Position numbers and translations under genes: made by a program. Below, piece after piece: positions 48,001 through 60,316 of a stretch of DNA of 64,000 nucleotides. Within the stretch, counting starts at the first letter, position 1; every line of letters begins with the position of its first letter. Below the pieces are notes generated by a model, which was not told the DNA's origin, made no database searches, and saw only the letters and a program-made list of their open reading frames with translations. The DNA comes from Casuarina equisetifolia (Eukaryota > Streptophyta > Magnoliopsida > Fagales > Casuarinaceae). The DNA is taken from positions 27,740,853-27,804,852 of the forward strand of contig CM052358.1 of the NCBI GenBank assembly GCA_028551475.1, in the 5' to 3' direction.

Positions 48001-49990
48001 CGCGGACAAAAAACGGCAAATTTAGATCAAAAGTGCATTTCAGAGTACCTCCAACTTGGTAAGCATTTTAGGTTCCCTTGGAAGCTATCAACCTACCCTT
48101 CCTGTTCTTGAAGATGTTTCCTGGCTAGCAACCACCTGTTGCTAATCTCCCCAGAATTTCTGAATTCTCATATGGTTTGTTGCGATGCTCCTGTTTCTGT
48201 ATTGATTAGGTTTCTTTGTTTCATCCTTTTGAGATGTTTAGTGAAATATATTGGTCTAGTGTCTTTGTGTTACAAACTGCAATCCTTCCACTAAAGTTGG
48301 CTAAAGGGAAATGTGACAGTTCCAATATATAAATCACTCTACAAACCACATCTTAATAAAGCGAGACAACCCTTTTTAGGGAGGACTGATTTCTCATACC
48401 TGTTACAAAAGTTAATCTTTCCAAAAAGAAATTAATTTAAGAGAAAGAAGACATTTTTTCTTTTATGTATAAACCACTTTATAAGCCCATACACTTTGTT
48501 TTCACTAAGAGGTGATTTCCCTTTGAACAGAAATAGAAAGGGACTTTGCTTCCAAACTGATCCTTACCCTATCGGCTAGTCCTGCTTCGAGTCAACCATA
48601 ATAGTATTGCCATCACTTTATTTGGCAAAATCCGTGCAATGATAATGTAGTGACCCGCCACCTCGTGATCGCACATGGCTCTGATGCCCACTTGTCTCAT
48701 GGGAACCTTTTCTCTTTTCTAATCTTCCATTACATCCCTGTCAAACAATGTTTTGTGTTCGTTTCAGGTTTTTCCTCTCTAAACCCCTCATTATACGCCA
48801 AACACATTTATACCCGTGATCTCAAGCTAACGGCTCTCCTCGTTAAGTGTTCCTCACATAAGAAAAAAGGGAAAACCAAGATCCTGAGGGAAAATATTAA
48901 ACTTTGATCTGAATGGGTCTTCTAATTCAATGTTGATCTTTTTTTTTTCTAAAAAAATTCTATTTTACGTTAAGGTTTTAAGAGTTTCAAGTCCACTTCC
49001 CTTTGAGAAAAGCTCAATGTAGCAAGAAGGTATCTAAATTTATAAAATACATTACAAGTTCTCTCTTCTTTGATATGTGACTCTATTATCCAATATTCAC
49101 TCTTAGTTCAAGCTTGATTTTTTGTTGGTGAATGACTAATTCATTTGTTGAATTAAATTAAAATACACAAAGAAATGATTGATTCTAATACCAAGTGAAA
49201 CACCTTGATACGTCTTTTTTCAAAAGATCTCATTGAAAAGAGACATTGTCTAAGCTTATAAAAGTTATTTATTTTCTAATATGAGACTTTATTTCCAATA
49301 AAAATTAACTCACCAATAATAGGATATTTTAATATATTTTTTTTCTCTAAGGATGAAGAAATCACAAAAGGGAATTCACACGTGATTTTTAAGCTTTACT
49401 ATGATTTTAGTAATATATGAAAAATATTTTTTAATCAATCAACATAAAAATAAATATATAAATTTAAATAAAAATATCTTATTAACAATGTAAAATATTT
49501 TGTACGAAACATACGAAAATCACTGAAATATTACTAATTTAACATTAACGGTTTAGATCCATTTTAAATCTTTGAAGCACCCATTAATTGGAAGCATTGG
49601 GAAATGACAAGATAATACTCGGTGACTTCCGTTGTCGGACCCCACTTTACAGATGTCCAAAGCGCTTTGTCATTTTACCTAATAATCCTCGAAAGTGGGG
49701 GGGCGGCAAAATTTCCATGACATCGATGCGAAAGAGGGGACCTGCGAAGAGTTACTCGCAGAGTTGGATCACATTTAGGGTTCATTGCATTGATAGTCCG
49801 TGAAAGCGGCTCCGACGCAAATAGAACATGATTTTTCTATTATGCATATGTTTCTCTCGAAGAGAAAATGCCTCAGGGAAAGAAAATATAGGGTAGAAAA
49901 GGAACAGTAGTTTCATCTCTGATTGCAGGCTGTTGCAATCCCCAAAATATAAATTCTTACCCCGCATGCTACGGTCTGTGATTTTGCCCA
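45041..49990. repeat. unit 2 partner of the 22.6-27.6 kb composite
   Basis: Left arm at 45,080-45,475. Inner inverted pair at about 47,575-47,790 and 49,690-49,960. Breaks off at 49,990 within the region equal to 27,563. It includes the LINE piece below and an extra 350 bp near 48,700-48,950. Confidence 0.68.
46550..47450 (-). mobile_element. LINE fragment: zf-RVT and RNase H-like domain (partner copy)
   Basis: The minus strand 46,978-46,610 reads FLDHIAFQSLGI, RWRPPPPSELKLNVDG and GGVLRDSNGYFIYAFA, then a VKAYAL segment. This is an RVT_3-type RNase H with its first Asp (VDG) visible. The zinc-binding part lies at about 47,270-47,200. The reading is cleaner than in the unit 1 partner (24,112-25,255), but still fragmentary. 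Confidence 0.8.
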
Positions 49991-51120
49991 TTGTAGTAAA
50001 AGTGGAAGGATTCCATATTTTGGTGGTTCAAGTAACCTCTCTAAACCACTAACAAGGTCATTGTCGGAAAGTAATAATATAAATTCATGGATTACCTCAC
50101 TTTAGTATGATTCCGCCTCCTTCTACTCAGAGATATGGATCCAATGACATACTTTGGTATTCTTTTGTTCCAAAGCAATTGCGGCATCATTTTGCTAGGA
50201 AGGAGGGAATACATTCAGAAGGTAGTGATATTAGCTTGACATCTAGCGAAAAAGAGTTCTTATGGTGAGAATTTGGATTCTGAAGCACCCAGAACTGTGT
50301 TGGACTCTACTAACCCACATGATTCCGCAAATGGTCAGATCTATGAACAAGTCTTCTATTGAGATGAATAGGTTTTGCATAACCTATGCGATTGAAGACA
50401 GATGGGTTAAACCTACTTCAATGTATTCTTTTCCCCTCCTCCATGGAAGCTTTTGATTTATGAGTCAGCTTTATACCTTACTCACCAGTTCACAAGGTGT
50501 GAATATTATGTCCAACCTTGTTTTTAAATAAATGGACAGATTTCATCCTAGTTTATTAAAAAAAGAAAAAAATGAGGATGAATTTTCTTTTGACGTCCTT
50601 TAATATTTGTAAGCATATGAGGATTCTAATTTTCTTTTCCTTTTTTGGTGAAATGTTAGGTATTATGCAACCAGATTAAAAAAACAAAAGATTATTCAAT
50701 TTCAATATCATCATCTAGGCTTAAAAATTACATTTGAAAATTTTTAAAATTCTTATAAAAACATATTATAATGAATAAGGTGCACTTTCTTGATTAATCA
50801 AATCTTACCATTAAATTTAATTTTTGTAACAATAGTCAAACTGTCTAGGCTTTACTATTGAATCATCTTTTATTTCTTTCATTTTAAATGTAATACAACA
50901 TAGGAGCATTGTTGAAATTTTTTTAGTTTTAATAGCCTTGATCATCCAACATATTTTTGAATTGTTTTAAGTTATTTTTCATTATTTAGATTTACACCAA
51001 AAATAATTCCACTACATATTTGAGGGAAACAAGAGTAGAAGATATTAGACAAAATGTTCCATAATGGAGAGGAGTGTACTTATAATATACTTATAAGCTT
51101 AAACAATCTTCCAACTGAAT
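49991..51120. other. inter-unit sequence with one possible exon scrap
   Basis: 50,113-50,274 on the plus strand reads PPSTQRYGSNDILWYSF, then VPKQLRHHFARKEG and SLTSSEKEFLW before a stop. Its composition is like host coding and unlike the AT-rich surroundings, but I do not recognise it. 50,500-51,100 is AT-rich with no feature. Confidence 0.3.
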
Positions 51121-51545
51121 AAAGCTTTTTAAGGAGAATTGGACCTATGTCTTTTCCATAGTATTAGAGTGACCTTGTATTGCACGAAAATATTGGCCAA
51201 AGAGTCATAGACTGGTAAGAAAACCCATATCCTCAATGAAGCTTTTGAAAAGTAATGGATCGAGATATTTCACGAAAGAACGAATCTATAATGGATTCTT
51301 CTAATCTCAAACATGTTTTCTTTCCTTGTCCGGAATATAAGGGCTGTGCAAGAGACACCTGGAATCAACACGCGCGTGGGATCCACAATAAAGGCTTGAT
51401 TATGAAAAGTGAGATTTGGTTTTGATATAAATAGAAAAGGTCGGGTCATCTGCCTCCCTTTCAACTTAAGAACGAGATAAGCTAAGCGAAATGCAGGCAT
51501 CTCTTCAACTGTCTTTTGTCACATTCTGACCGTGTAATGCAATTA
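51121..51545 (-). repeat. inverted distal unit segment, donor left side
   Basis: Reverse complement of about 17,916-18,340. It runs without a break into the donor block, where 51,546-51,629 and 51,847-52,190 complete the inverted distal unit. This continuity is why I call this locus the donor. Confidence 0.7.
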
Positions 51546-54500
51546 TTCCTTGTTTGCTCACCATCAGAATGAGCCTTTCGTCCCATTGGGTTGTACAATT
51601 ATCCATCTTGTGGCGTCTTATTGGATTATTGAAGGAATCTGCAGCGGAATAGGTGAAGTAACGCATGAAGACGCACACGTTTTGGGAGAATCGCTCACAG
51701 CGATATTGTATTCACACTTACCAATAAATTAGGATTGTTTATAGTATAAGTATGAGAGAAAAAGGAACTCAAACGGGCCTAACCCGTCACAAACAAATTA
51801 AGAGAGGCAACAATGATTAAAGGCCCACAAACACCATATTTCAACAATTTCCCTAGATCATTTGTACCATATGTATCTTTCTTATTTTTCATGGACCCAG
51901 GACTAACAAGCTAAACAAGTTTACAGGACCCACGTCCAAAGTGAGCCACCGTTGCATTCATGTCCATATGCTCATCTTATCTTTACCATTAACGTTTGGC
52001 TCATTGTACTTATCTTCAACATCAACTTCGAAGCCATATGTTTGAGTCATCCTCAACACCTGGGTCATGCTACACATTGCACTGTCGTGCATCATTTGAA
52101 CTTCACAGCATCAACTAACGGTAGACGGTAGAATTGAGATCGGTAGAATTCAGGCGGAACCGACGTAGGTGTTTGACCAGTCTTACACAATTACTCATAA
52201 ATTGTACGGTCAATTTATATAAATTCACCCTTAGAAGTGTCATATGCAAATACTAAATAGTTTTTTCTTAGCATGTATCTATTGTATATCGTTTAAATAA
52301 AATTATATATGTTTTCAAAATAAGTTTGTTAAAATACCAATGTTATTAGGTAAAATTAAAAAAGTGATGCATGAGAGAGCATTTTTATTTAGGCACATTA
52401 AATCCTCTTAGGCTAATATTTGTTGTGTCATAGATTAAGAATTCTAAAATTTGATTTCCTCTTAGATGAATTGTAATGTTAGAGAATTTTCACTAAGTCT
52501 TTATATTTTCTTATTCTTAGATAAATAAACTTATATATTTATAAAGAAAAAAATTGAAAGTAATATTGCACTTGAGATCCTAAATTAGCAAAGAATGGCA
52601 ATTTGATATTAATAAATTTAATCACTTGGAGTCACCTTTTCTTAAAACATAGTCGAAAAGAGAGTCTAAAAAGAAATTAAAAAAAAGGTGAAACTAAGTA
52701 CTTTAAGTAAATTTAGAAAGTTCCAATTGTAGCATTCATTATTATCTTGTTGGTACTAGCTAGAAATGGTTAATCATTTCTCTCTTTGTATTTTCCTTTT
52801 ATTTTGGCAAATCAAACTAAGGAGATAGCAATAGAATATAGTTGCAAGTTGATACTATACAACGACAACTTCTTTAGATAGCTATCTACTTAACTGTTAC
52901 AATAATCCAACTACGGCAACTATGACGAACATGTTTTAACCAAGAGAAAAAACGAAAAGAATAAAAGGCATGAAAAACTTCCCTTTTGAATCCATATTGA
53001 TAAAAAAGATAAAAACACTATCTGATGGGAAAACTTTTCCTTTAAATTTTAGAAGAAGCTTGATAAGGCAAATATCTGGCTTTTCTCTTTAGCTTTGCGC
53101 CCGAGAGCTCGCTAATCACAGTTAACATAGTCTTTTCCATTGAAATAACTGTAGCGTAGTCGGTAATTGTGTTGTATGTATGTTCAGTGATGTCTGGCAG
53201 TCATAGTCAATTTATTGGCAATTTGCAGTCAAGTTCCAATATATGTGCATAAGGCTTGGGAAATTATATTGAGAATTCTTAATATCAGAAAAATTTAATT
53301 CCTATTTTATTCTTTTGAATTTAAGAAAGAAATGAATTTTTTAACAATTCAAAACCATCAAGTAAAAAATACTTTAAATTTTTTTGTGGCACCTTTATTA
53401 TAGAATTATAGCTTTAATGTCAATGAAACCCTTCAATTAAAGGTAAAAGTTTGAATGGGTTCGCAGGTTGGAATTATATCCATAATTAGAGGTTTAGTAG
53501 TATTGGTAGAATATGGATCCTTTGGAAAGCTTATGATATTCAACTTACAGTTAAAGAGTCTTCTTCTCAAGTCATTCATTGCTTAATTGAAAAGCCAGGT
53601 ATGCATTCATATTTGTTATCTACTGTTTATGCTAGTAACTTGGAGATGGAACGTAGAGAATTATAGGCCAACCTTACTAGCTTTTCTAATCTTAATGTTA
53701 ATGATGTTCCTTGGTTAATTATGAGGGATTTCAATGAAATTCAGAATACAAGTGAACGCATTGGCCCTAATGTTAGATGGACACAAGGAATGGAAGACTT
53801 GAATGAAATGATTGAGATTATAGCATTGATTGAACCTCCTTATTTTGGTCCATCATTCACATGGACAAATAAAGGTTCAGGTACTAGTTTTAGAGCAAGT
53901 AAAATTGATAGAGCTCTTACCAATGGAGAATGGATTCTTAAATTTGAAAATTTTGCTATTGAATTTTTACTCCCTAATGTATCAGATTACTCTCCATGTC
54001 TTGTTAAGTTTGGTAATATCACATGCAGGAAGAATTCTTCATTTAGGTTCTTTAATTTTTAGGTTAATTACTCAGATTTCATGGATACAGTTAGTTCAAT
54101 ATGGCAACAAGAAATAGTAGGTTCAAAAATATTTCAGGTGGTGCGAAAACTAAAAGCTCTGAAAGTTCCTCTCAAGAAGTTAAATGCAACTCAGTTTGGT
54201 GACATACATCAGAAGATAAAGGATGCTAGAGACAATTTACAACAAGTGCAACATAGATTAGAACTTAACCCTCATTGTCCTGATACCCGTTCTGAGGAAA
54301 ATATTCAACTATAGTTACTACTTGCAATGAGTAAACATGAAGAGATTTTACTCAAACAAAAATCCAGAAACCTATGGTTGAAAGAAGGGGATAATAATAA
54401 TAAGATCTTCTTTGCATCATTAATAAAGAGGAGAGTGCAGAATAGGATCAATAAGCTAGTATTGGATAATGGCTCAGTAATCACAGAAGAAAATGACTTG

Positions 54501-55842
54501 GGAACTGCTATTATTTCATATTATCAATCTATTCTTAGTCAGTCTAGAAATATCTTTAGCAACTTTGAGAGGTACGCTTCTTTATTTCGTGATGATGTAA
54601 GTGCACTTCTTAATACCATAAGTTTTGAGCGTTTAAATGTTATTAAAGCTCTTTGGAAAATTTATGATTTTAAAGCCCCTGGTCCAGATGGATATAATAA
54701 CTTATTTTACAAAAGAGCTTGGCCTATCATTGGAAGAGATATAGAGGATGCTATACTAGAATTTTTCTCCTCTAGGAAGCTATTGAATGCTATAAACTCT
54801 ACATTGTTATCATTAGTTCCTAAGGTCCCCAATCCTTGTTGCAATAAAGACTACAGACCAATAGTATGTTGTAATGTTCTCTACAAAATTATTTCCAAGA
54901 TGTTGGTTGAAAAACTGAGTGTTATTCTCCCTGTAGTGATAAGCCAAAACCAAACTACTTTCATCAAGGGACGTTAAATTTCTGAGAATATTCTACTTTG
55001 CCAAAAACTACATCACAATTATCACAAGGGTGATAAAGGTAAACGTGTGGCTATAAAAATTGATCTCATGAAAGCATATGATATGGTCAAATGGGAAGCA
55101 ATATTAGGAGTCTTGAAAGCTATTAATACTCCTCAGAATCTAATTAACCTTGTTGGTGAGTGTATTACTATAAAGGTGGGAGGTAGAATTAGGATTTTGA
55201 TTGTCATTATCAAGATGAGAAGCTGATGGATTTTTGAGAAGTTGCTCATTATCATGTTGAGAAGCTGATTGATATTCAAAAACTTGCTCATTATTGTGAC
55301 GAGAAGCTGATCGATTTCCAAAAACTTGTGTCCACAAGTCATATTGGTTGGCACTTGAAGATGGAGTTTGTGACTGGGAAGAGCTAGATTCTGCAAGTGC
55401 TGAGACATGATTATGCACCCCTTCAAACACCACTTGGACTGTTCCAGGATTTGATGTTGACCACTCAACTTTCTTCCGTGCAGAACAATTGCTTCTTTGG
55501 CACTTGAAGTAACTTTTAAATACATACGTTAAAATGGAACTAAGATGAGCACTTTTTTGCATAACATATACCAAAATAAGATGACTTTGCATATAAATAA
55601 CAAAAAATAAAAAAATAAAAATTCTGTACCTATTTTTGCCTATATTTTTTATGAACTTTTGACCATACTTCCTCCATTTGTACCCATCTTCTGGTGACAT
55701 AAATTTGCTGCCTCATGCATCGGCTTCTCTTTCTCCTCTGTGTCCTCCCTCCATCTCCCTAGTAGAACATGAAGACGGTCAAACAAACTTATCCTTCTAT
55801 TACCCATAGGAGAATGAGTTGTGTCAAGCTCGGCGCTCAAAT
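51546..55842 (+). repeat. donor-type 4.3-kb block
   Basis: Near-identical to 18,359-22,637. It contains the 217-bp TG...CA insert (51,630-51,846), repeat X (52,318-52,560), a LINE front half (about 53,441-55,155) and most of WRKY W7. On the right it continues into W7 exon 1 and upstream sequence without a break. Confidence 0.9.
53441..55155 (+). mobile_element. LINE ORF2 fragment, endonuclease and N-terminal RT (second copy)
   Basis: Same structure and ends as 20,241-21,950: DFNEIQN (53,727), KIDRALTNGEW (53,901), KEGDNNNKIFFASL (54,384, intact here), KAPGPDGYN (54,672) and KAYDMVKW (near 55,075). Stops at 53,666, 54,314 and 54,977 and a frame change near 53,970 interrupt it. It ends inside the RT domain, head-on to W7. 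Confidence 0.88.
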
Positions 55843-55997
55843 ATGTTTTTGCTAATAACCCATAGTGGAATGCGTAAACTTTTCCTCACACATATCTTAC
55901 GTTCTATACCTATGTTTGAATTTATGCATGTTTCAATGTGGGAGAAGAAATGAGGACGGGTGGTGTTGGGTTCCTGATATTCTCCATTTTCAGCCAT
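55140..55997 (-). pseudogene. WRKY copy W7, WRKYGQK kept
   Basis: Exon 1 from ATG 55,997 reads MAENGEYQEPNTTRP, HFFSHIETCINSNI. A possible short intron (GTATAG to GGTTATTAG) leads to KTYLSAELDTTH. Exon 2 ends at 55,630 with SPEDGYKW, RKYGQKFIKNIGKN. A TGA replaces the Arg codon of W4 just upstream (READA then stop). Exon 3 from 55,512 reads SYFKCQRSNC, ARKKVEW, GVHNHV and the three 14-residue tail repeats. The acceptor has the same CAG-to-TAA change as W4. W7 and W4 are copies of one gene; W7 keeps the canonical heptapeptide and exon 1, W4 the longer open exon 2. Confidence 0.72.
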
Positions 55998-57060
55998 TAG
56001 GTTCTATGATTTTCAAAAAACGGGGTACAAAATAAACAGAAGGAAGATCGCTTCCTTATCTCAGTGAACTCTTGATCAGAAGGGAGGGAAAGTATTCGCA
56101 TCAGGATAAAGCATATGCAGATAGTGATGCTAGAAACTGACAGGAGGAGAAGCATACAAAAAGAAGAAGAATAGGGGTGGAAGCCAAATACAAGGCGGAA
56201 GTGCACCTCCATGATAAGTCCGTTAGTATATCGTGTGGGTGATAAAACTGGACGTGAAGGTGGATCTGAGGTTAAAACAAGAAACCCTAGCAGAAGATCC
56301 TCGTATTCACTAAATTCTCATCTTCTATATGTATGTGTTTCTACTGAACAGATTAGATCCAACCACCCAAAACCAAGTCGATCAAAGTACAGGAAAACAC
56401 TGAACTTAGATACCCGACAAATCAAGATCGGGGGACAAAGACCACCAAACTTACATCAAAGCATTTCAGACTACCTCCCTACTCGTACTGCTCATATTAC
56501 ATGCAAAAAAGGAGTTAAAAGCAACTAAAAAGAAGAAAACGCACACAGCATGCAGTCAGATGTTATGATCGAAGGCAAAGACATAAGTTAGATCTATGCG
56601 ATCGATGAAGATCCGTTAAACATCAGAAATAAGAGGAAACCGCTTGAAAGTATGTGTCTTTGGTCGATATTTTACTTTCGTCTTCCTCGGAACTTCTAGG
56701 TTTGACAAAACTAATGAGAGAAGGGAGAAGGAGACATACATGGAGGTTTGTCTTGGTTGGGAAGCTTCACTCATGGTAGCTGCTCTCTCAACCAGAAGGA
56801 GCTAACGGGTATTCAAGTCTCCGGTGGAAGAAAGGTATTGTGGTATATAAAGAGATAGAGAGAGAGAGAGGAAAATACTGTTCCTTTTTTACGCTATATT
56901 CTTTTTCCCGGGCCATTCCTCCTGTGGAAGTAAACTCTCGAAAAATAATCTTTTATTTTAGTTTGAATGGAACATAGAAGTAATCAAAAGTCGGCGAGTC
57001 CCCTCTTCACATGTGGCCCTCTTCGCAAAACGCATTGGACAACGGTAAAGAGACGTCCGC
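55998..57060 (-). repeat. W7 upstream region
   Basis: Standard WRKY upstream blocks in usual order, with the conserved ATG block at 56,774 and an AG microsatellite near 56,850-56,872. Confidence 0.65.
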
Positions 57061-57284
57061 ATAATGATGTGGGGAATTAGTTAACTTTTAAACTAAATTT
57101 TAGTTTTATTTTAAATATTTTTAGTTTGATTTTAAATTCTATTTTCTTCTACACTAATATTTATTCAGCCTGAACTATTTAAGTATGTTCAATAAGCAAA
57201 AGGTATTTCTTATATCTTGTTTAATTTTGAGCTTAAAGTGTATTCAATTTATACAAAAATACTAAAAATAAAAGTTTCACATTA

Positions 57285-57512
57285 GAGGTATTAATCCTAT
57301 TGACAAGAATTATGAAAAATAGTACATGAGAGAGTATTTATATTTAAAAATATTATAAATTTTCAGATAATTATTTTGTTATATCATAATTTAAAGATTT
57401 CAATCTTGTTTTCTTTTATTTTTAGATAAATTTGTAATGTTGATATATGTCTTTTAATTTTTTAATTTTTAATTTTTAAATGAATAAATTCACATATTTA
57501 TTATAAAAAAGA
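57285..57512 (+). repeat. dispersed repeat X, copy 6
   Basis: Worn copy with the usual ttgttatatcataattta and A-rich end. Confidence 0.5.
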
Positions 57513-59239
57513 GAAGACATAAGATTATTCAATAACATCTAAATATTTTAAGAAAAAGTCTTTCTAAACTTTATATTAGCTTTTAGACCTATTTTCAAAG
57601 GTTATCAAGTTCTATTTCCTCATCTACTTCTAGTACACGAGTTTCAACGTTTGGCTTATTACCAGACCAAAAAGTAATGAGTATAGACAAAAATAATCAT
57701 TATTCGTGCGACTAACTTTTGTTATTTTTCGTATGTCTAATAGGAGCCGCCGGATGATCCAAGGCCATGAGTTCGTTTTTCACACATGGTAAGAACCAGA
57801 GATCAGTTAAAGCACGAGGTGGGACCGTAGCTGCCCACACGAAGGTGTCTCCACCGCCGTCACAACACTAGGGAGCTACTGAGGGTGGTGGGAAAGTGCT
57901 CGTGAGGATAAACGCAGGAAAATGTGAAAGCTGACTGCAGCCTAATCGAAAGAAATTGCAGAAGAATCTTGAATGGCATTCTCTTCGCAGTTGATAATGA
58001 ATGACAGCATTTTTTAACATTTTGTACATGAAATGATGGACCTACCACTACAATATAAATGAAAGAACAATACAAATAAAAGAGAAAAAACAGTCCAAAC
58101 AACACAAATATTCAACAATTTGGCTACCTCGTTTTTCTTGTTGTTGGGCCTCACGCGTGTCTATTCACACTTTTACAGACAAATTTGGTTGTGAGCTCAA
58201 CATCACCAACCCAATAAACAAGGGACATTTCTCAAGAACGCTTCATTTTCACTAAGGGAAGGGGACATTTATTAAATCTAAACTATTCTTTAAGATCATA
58301 TCTTATCATTCATTATATCAATTATAACATTCCTTTTCTACCATGGTCCAACTACAGCCATACGGCAATGTCACTTCATTGTGTGGGTTCTTCTTACAGG
58401 TTGATTTTGAATAAAAAATGATCTAACTCTTATTCACTAAGACATAAATTCTTGTATTTACTTTGTTTACAAAGGTCTCCAAAAAGGAAAGAAAAATTAC
58501 AAATAAAATCACATATGAAATCCTAAATTAACGGTGATGATAGAAGTTTGACACAAATAAATTTAACTATTAGGAATATCTTTTTATAAAACAAAATTGG
58601 AAGAAAAGTCTAAGTGGAAAAAATTAAAGATAAGATCAAATACTTCTAATAAATTTAGATAGCTTCAATGCACACTCATTTTTATTTTGTGGATTCTTAT
58701 TAAATATAGTTAATTCTTTTTTGTCTTTGTATTTACCTTGTCATATTGATGAAATAAAAGCACTAACTTTTTGGGCAGTTACCATCGGTTCAAGGGCTAC
58801 CGTTTCAATTACGAACACAAAGTTGTTCTTCGGCTCCACCCAAATTGATAACTGCTACAGACAAGGGAATAATGGAATAGCCGTAGAGATGTTTGCATTT
58901 CAAACAACGTTTACAGATGTTCTATGACTTCATTTGTACAAGAATTTGCCGGAGTTTGAGTGGGAAAGAGGTTGAAAATATCTCAAATATCTTTGATACC
59001 TATTTGCTTCGTGCTTGGATTTAGTTAAAGCTGCAATATTGTTGCCTTAAGCTTTGGTTAAATTTTGACAGAGCTATGCCTTTTTTCCAGTGAGATAAAT
59101 GTAGTAGGAGTTCCCTGTCTTTCACTTTAGCGCGTGTCGGGCAGCAACTATGACTTTTTCTTCATGTTTGATGTGGCTTCCTTCAATTCTATGTTCTTGA
59201 CAACTGCTTTACAGAAATTTGTTTAGCTTCATGCGGTTC
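57513..59239. other. unit scraps and unrecognised sequence
   Basis: 57,740-57,880 matches 6,460-6,600 and 10,150-10,290. 58,440-58,650 is weakly like 8,250-8,350. 58,720-59,200 has no partner I can see, and its short frames show no domain. Confidence 0.4.
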
Positions 59240-59857
59240 GTCCCATGTCCATGAAAAATAAGATAAGATGCATAAGTAATGAATCGGACTGGGACAAATG
59301 GCAAGGGAAATCCAATATGATGCCACCAGATGGATAATTGTAGAACCCAATGGGATAAAGGCTCATTTGATGGTGAATAGGGTGTAAAGAGAGTGTTAAT
59401 TTTGATAATAAGAGCAAACAAGGACAAATTGACTAACAAATTGGCAAAACAAAGTCAGGATGTGGCAAAAGACAAATCTTAAGAGATGACCGATTTAGGT
59501 CAACTTATGAAGTTCTTTAATTGTAAGGAAGGAAGGCATTTGACTTGCATCTACTATTGGTATCAAAACCAAATCTCACTTTCCACAATCAAGCCCTTAT
59601 TGCGGATCCCATAGGCATGTTGAGTTAAGTGTCTCTTGGGAGCTCCTAAATTCTAGAAATGAAAATAAACACCTACGAGATCAGATTTGGAGGACCATTG
59701 TAAATACACTCTTTTGTGAATGATCAAGTCCCTCTCCTATCAAATGACTTTATTGATGAGATGGATTGTTTAAAATTATAAGGCAATCTAATCTTCTCTT
59801 CTAGTATAAGCTCATTATAATATTATGTGAAAAATTTAGGTTTGTATTGCTTCAGAA
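59240..59857 (+). repeat. distal unit fragment next to the Copia element
   Basis: Matches 44,130-44,700 (ccagatggataattgtag... to a tattatgtgaaa end). It is cut by the Copia LTR at 59,858. It retains the uninterrupted site gggaaatccaat near 59,307, the empty form of the 217-bp insertion site. Confidence 0.68.
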
Positions 59858-60302
59858 TGTTAGCTTAATTTTATTTAAGCTTACTTAAGTGGGCTATATT
59901 ATGTTGGTCCATGAGAGTTCTAAATATGGACTGGTTGATGTGGGCTGTGGCTAACCAAATAGGGCCGTGATGAGTGGGCCTATTGGATTGCACATAAGGT
60001 AAGGCTAGGTCTTATCCTCTAGCTCATATAAATTCATATTATTCTTAGGGTTTCATAAGGTTGCTTTTTTAAAAAGAGACGAAACCTAGGTTCTCTCATC
60101 GAGCCAATGATTCTATGAGAATAGAGGATATTTGCCTAAGCCTGAATTTCAAAGAGCATTATTGGGTTTTCAACACCGGAAGAATGGATCGTAAGAGTGG
60201 TATGTTTTTATCTATTCTATTTTTGTTTGTTTACTAAATCAAAATCATATAAGATGTTTTAGATCTGTCTACGCAGATCCTATAAAGGTTTCTTTTACAA
60301 CA
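59858..60302 (+). repeat. 5' LTR of the Copia element
   Basis: 445 bp from TGTTAGCTTAATT to TCTTTTACAACA, with the primer site two bases on. The left end is set by the TG and by where homology to the unit stops. Confidence 0.75.
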
Positions 60303-60304
60303 TG

Positions 60305-60316
60305 TGGTATCGGAGC
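60305..60316 (+). other. primer binding site, tRNA-iMet type
   Basis: TGGTATCGGAGC, the form plant Copia elements use to pair with initiator methionine tRNA. Confidence 0.85.

Noticed and set aside
58721-58927. 68-codon plus-strand frame
   Set aside because: No domain, no partner copy and weak coding character; kept only as unrecognised sequence.
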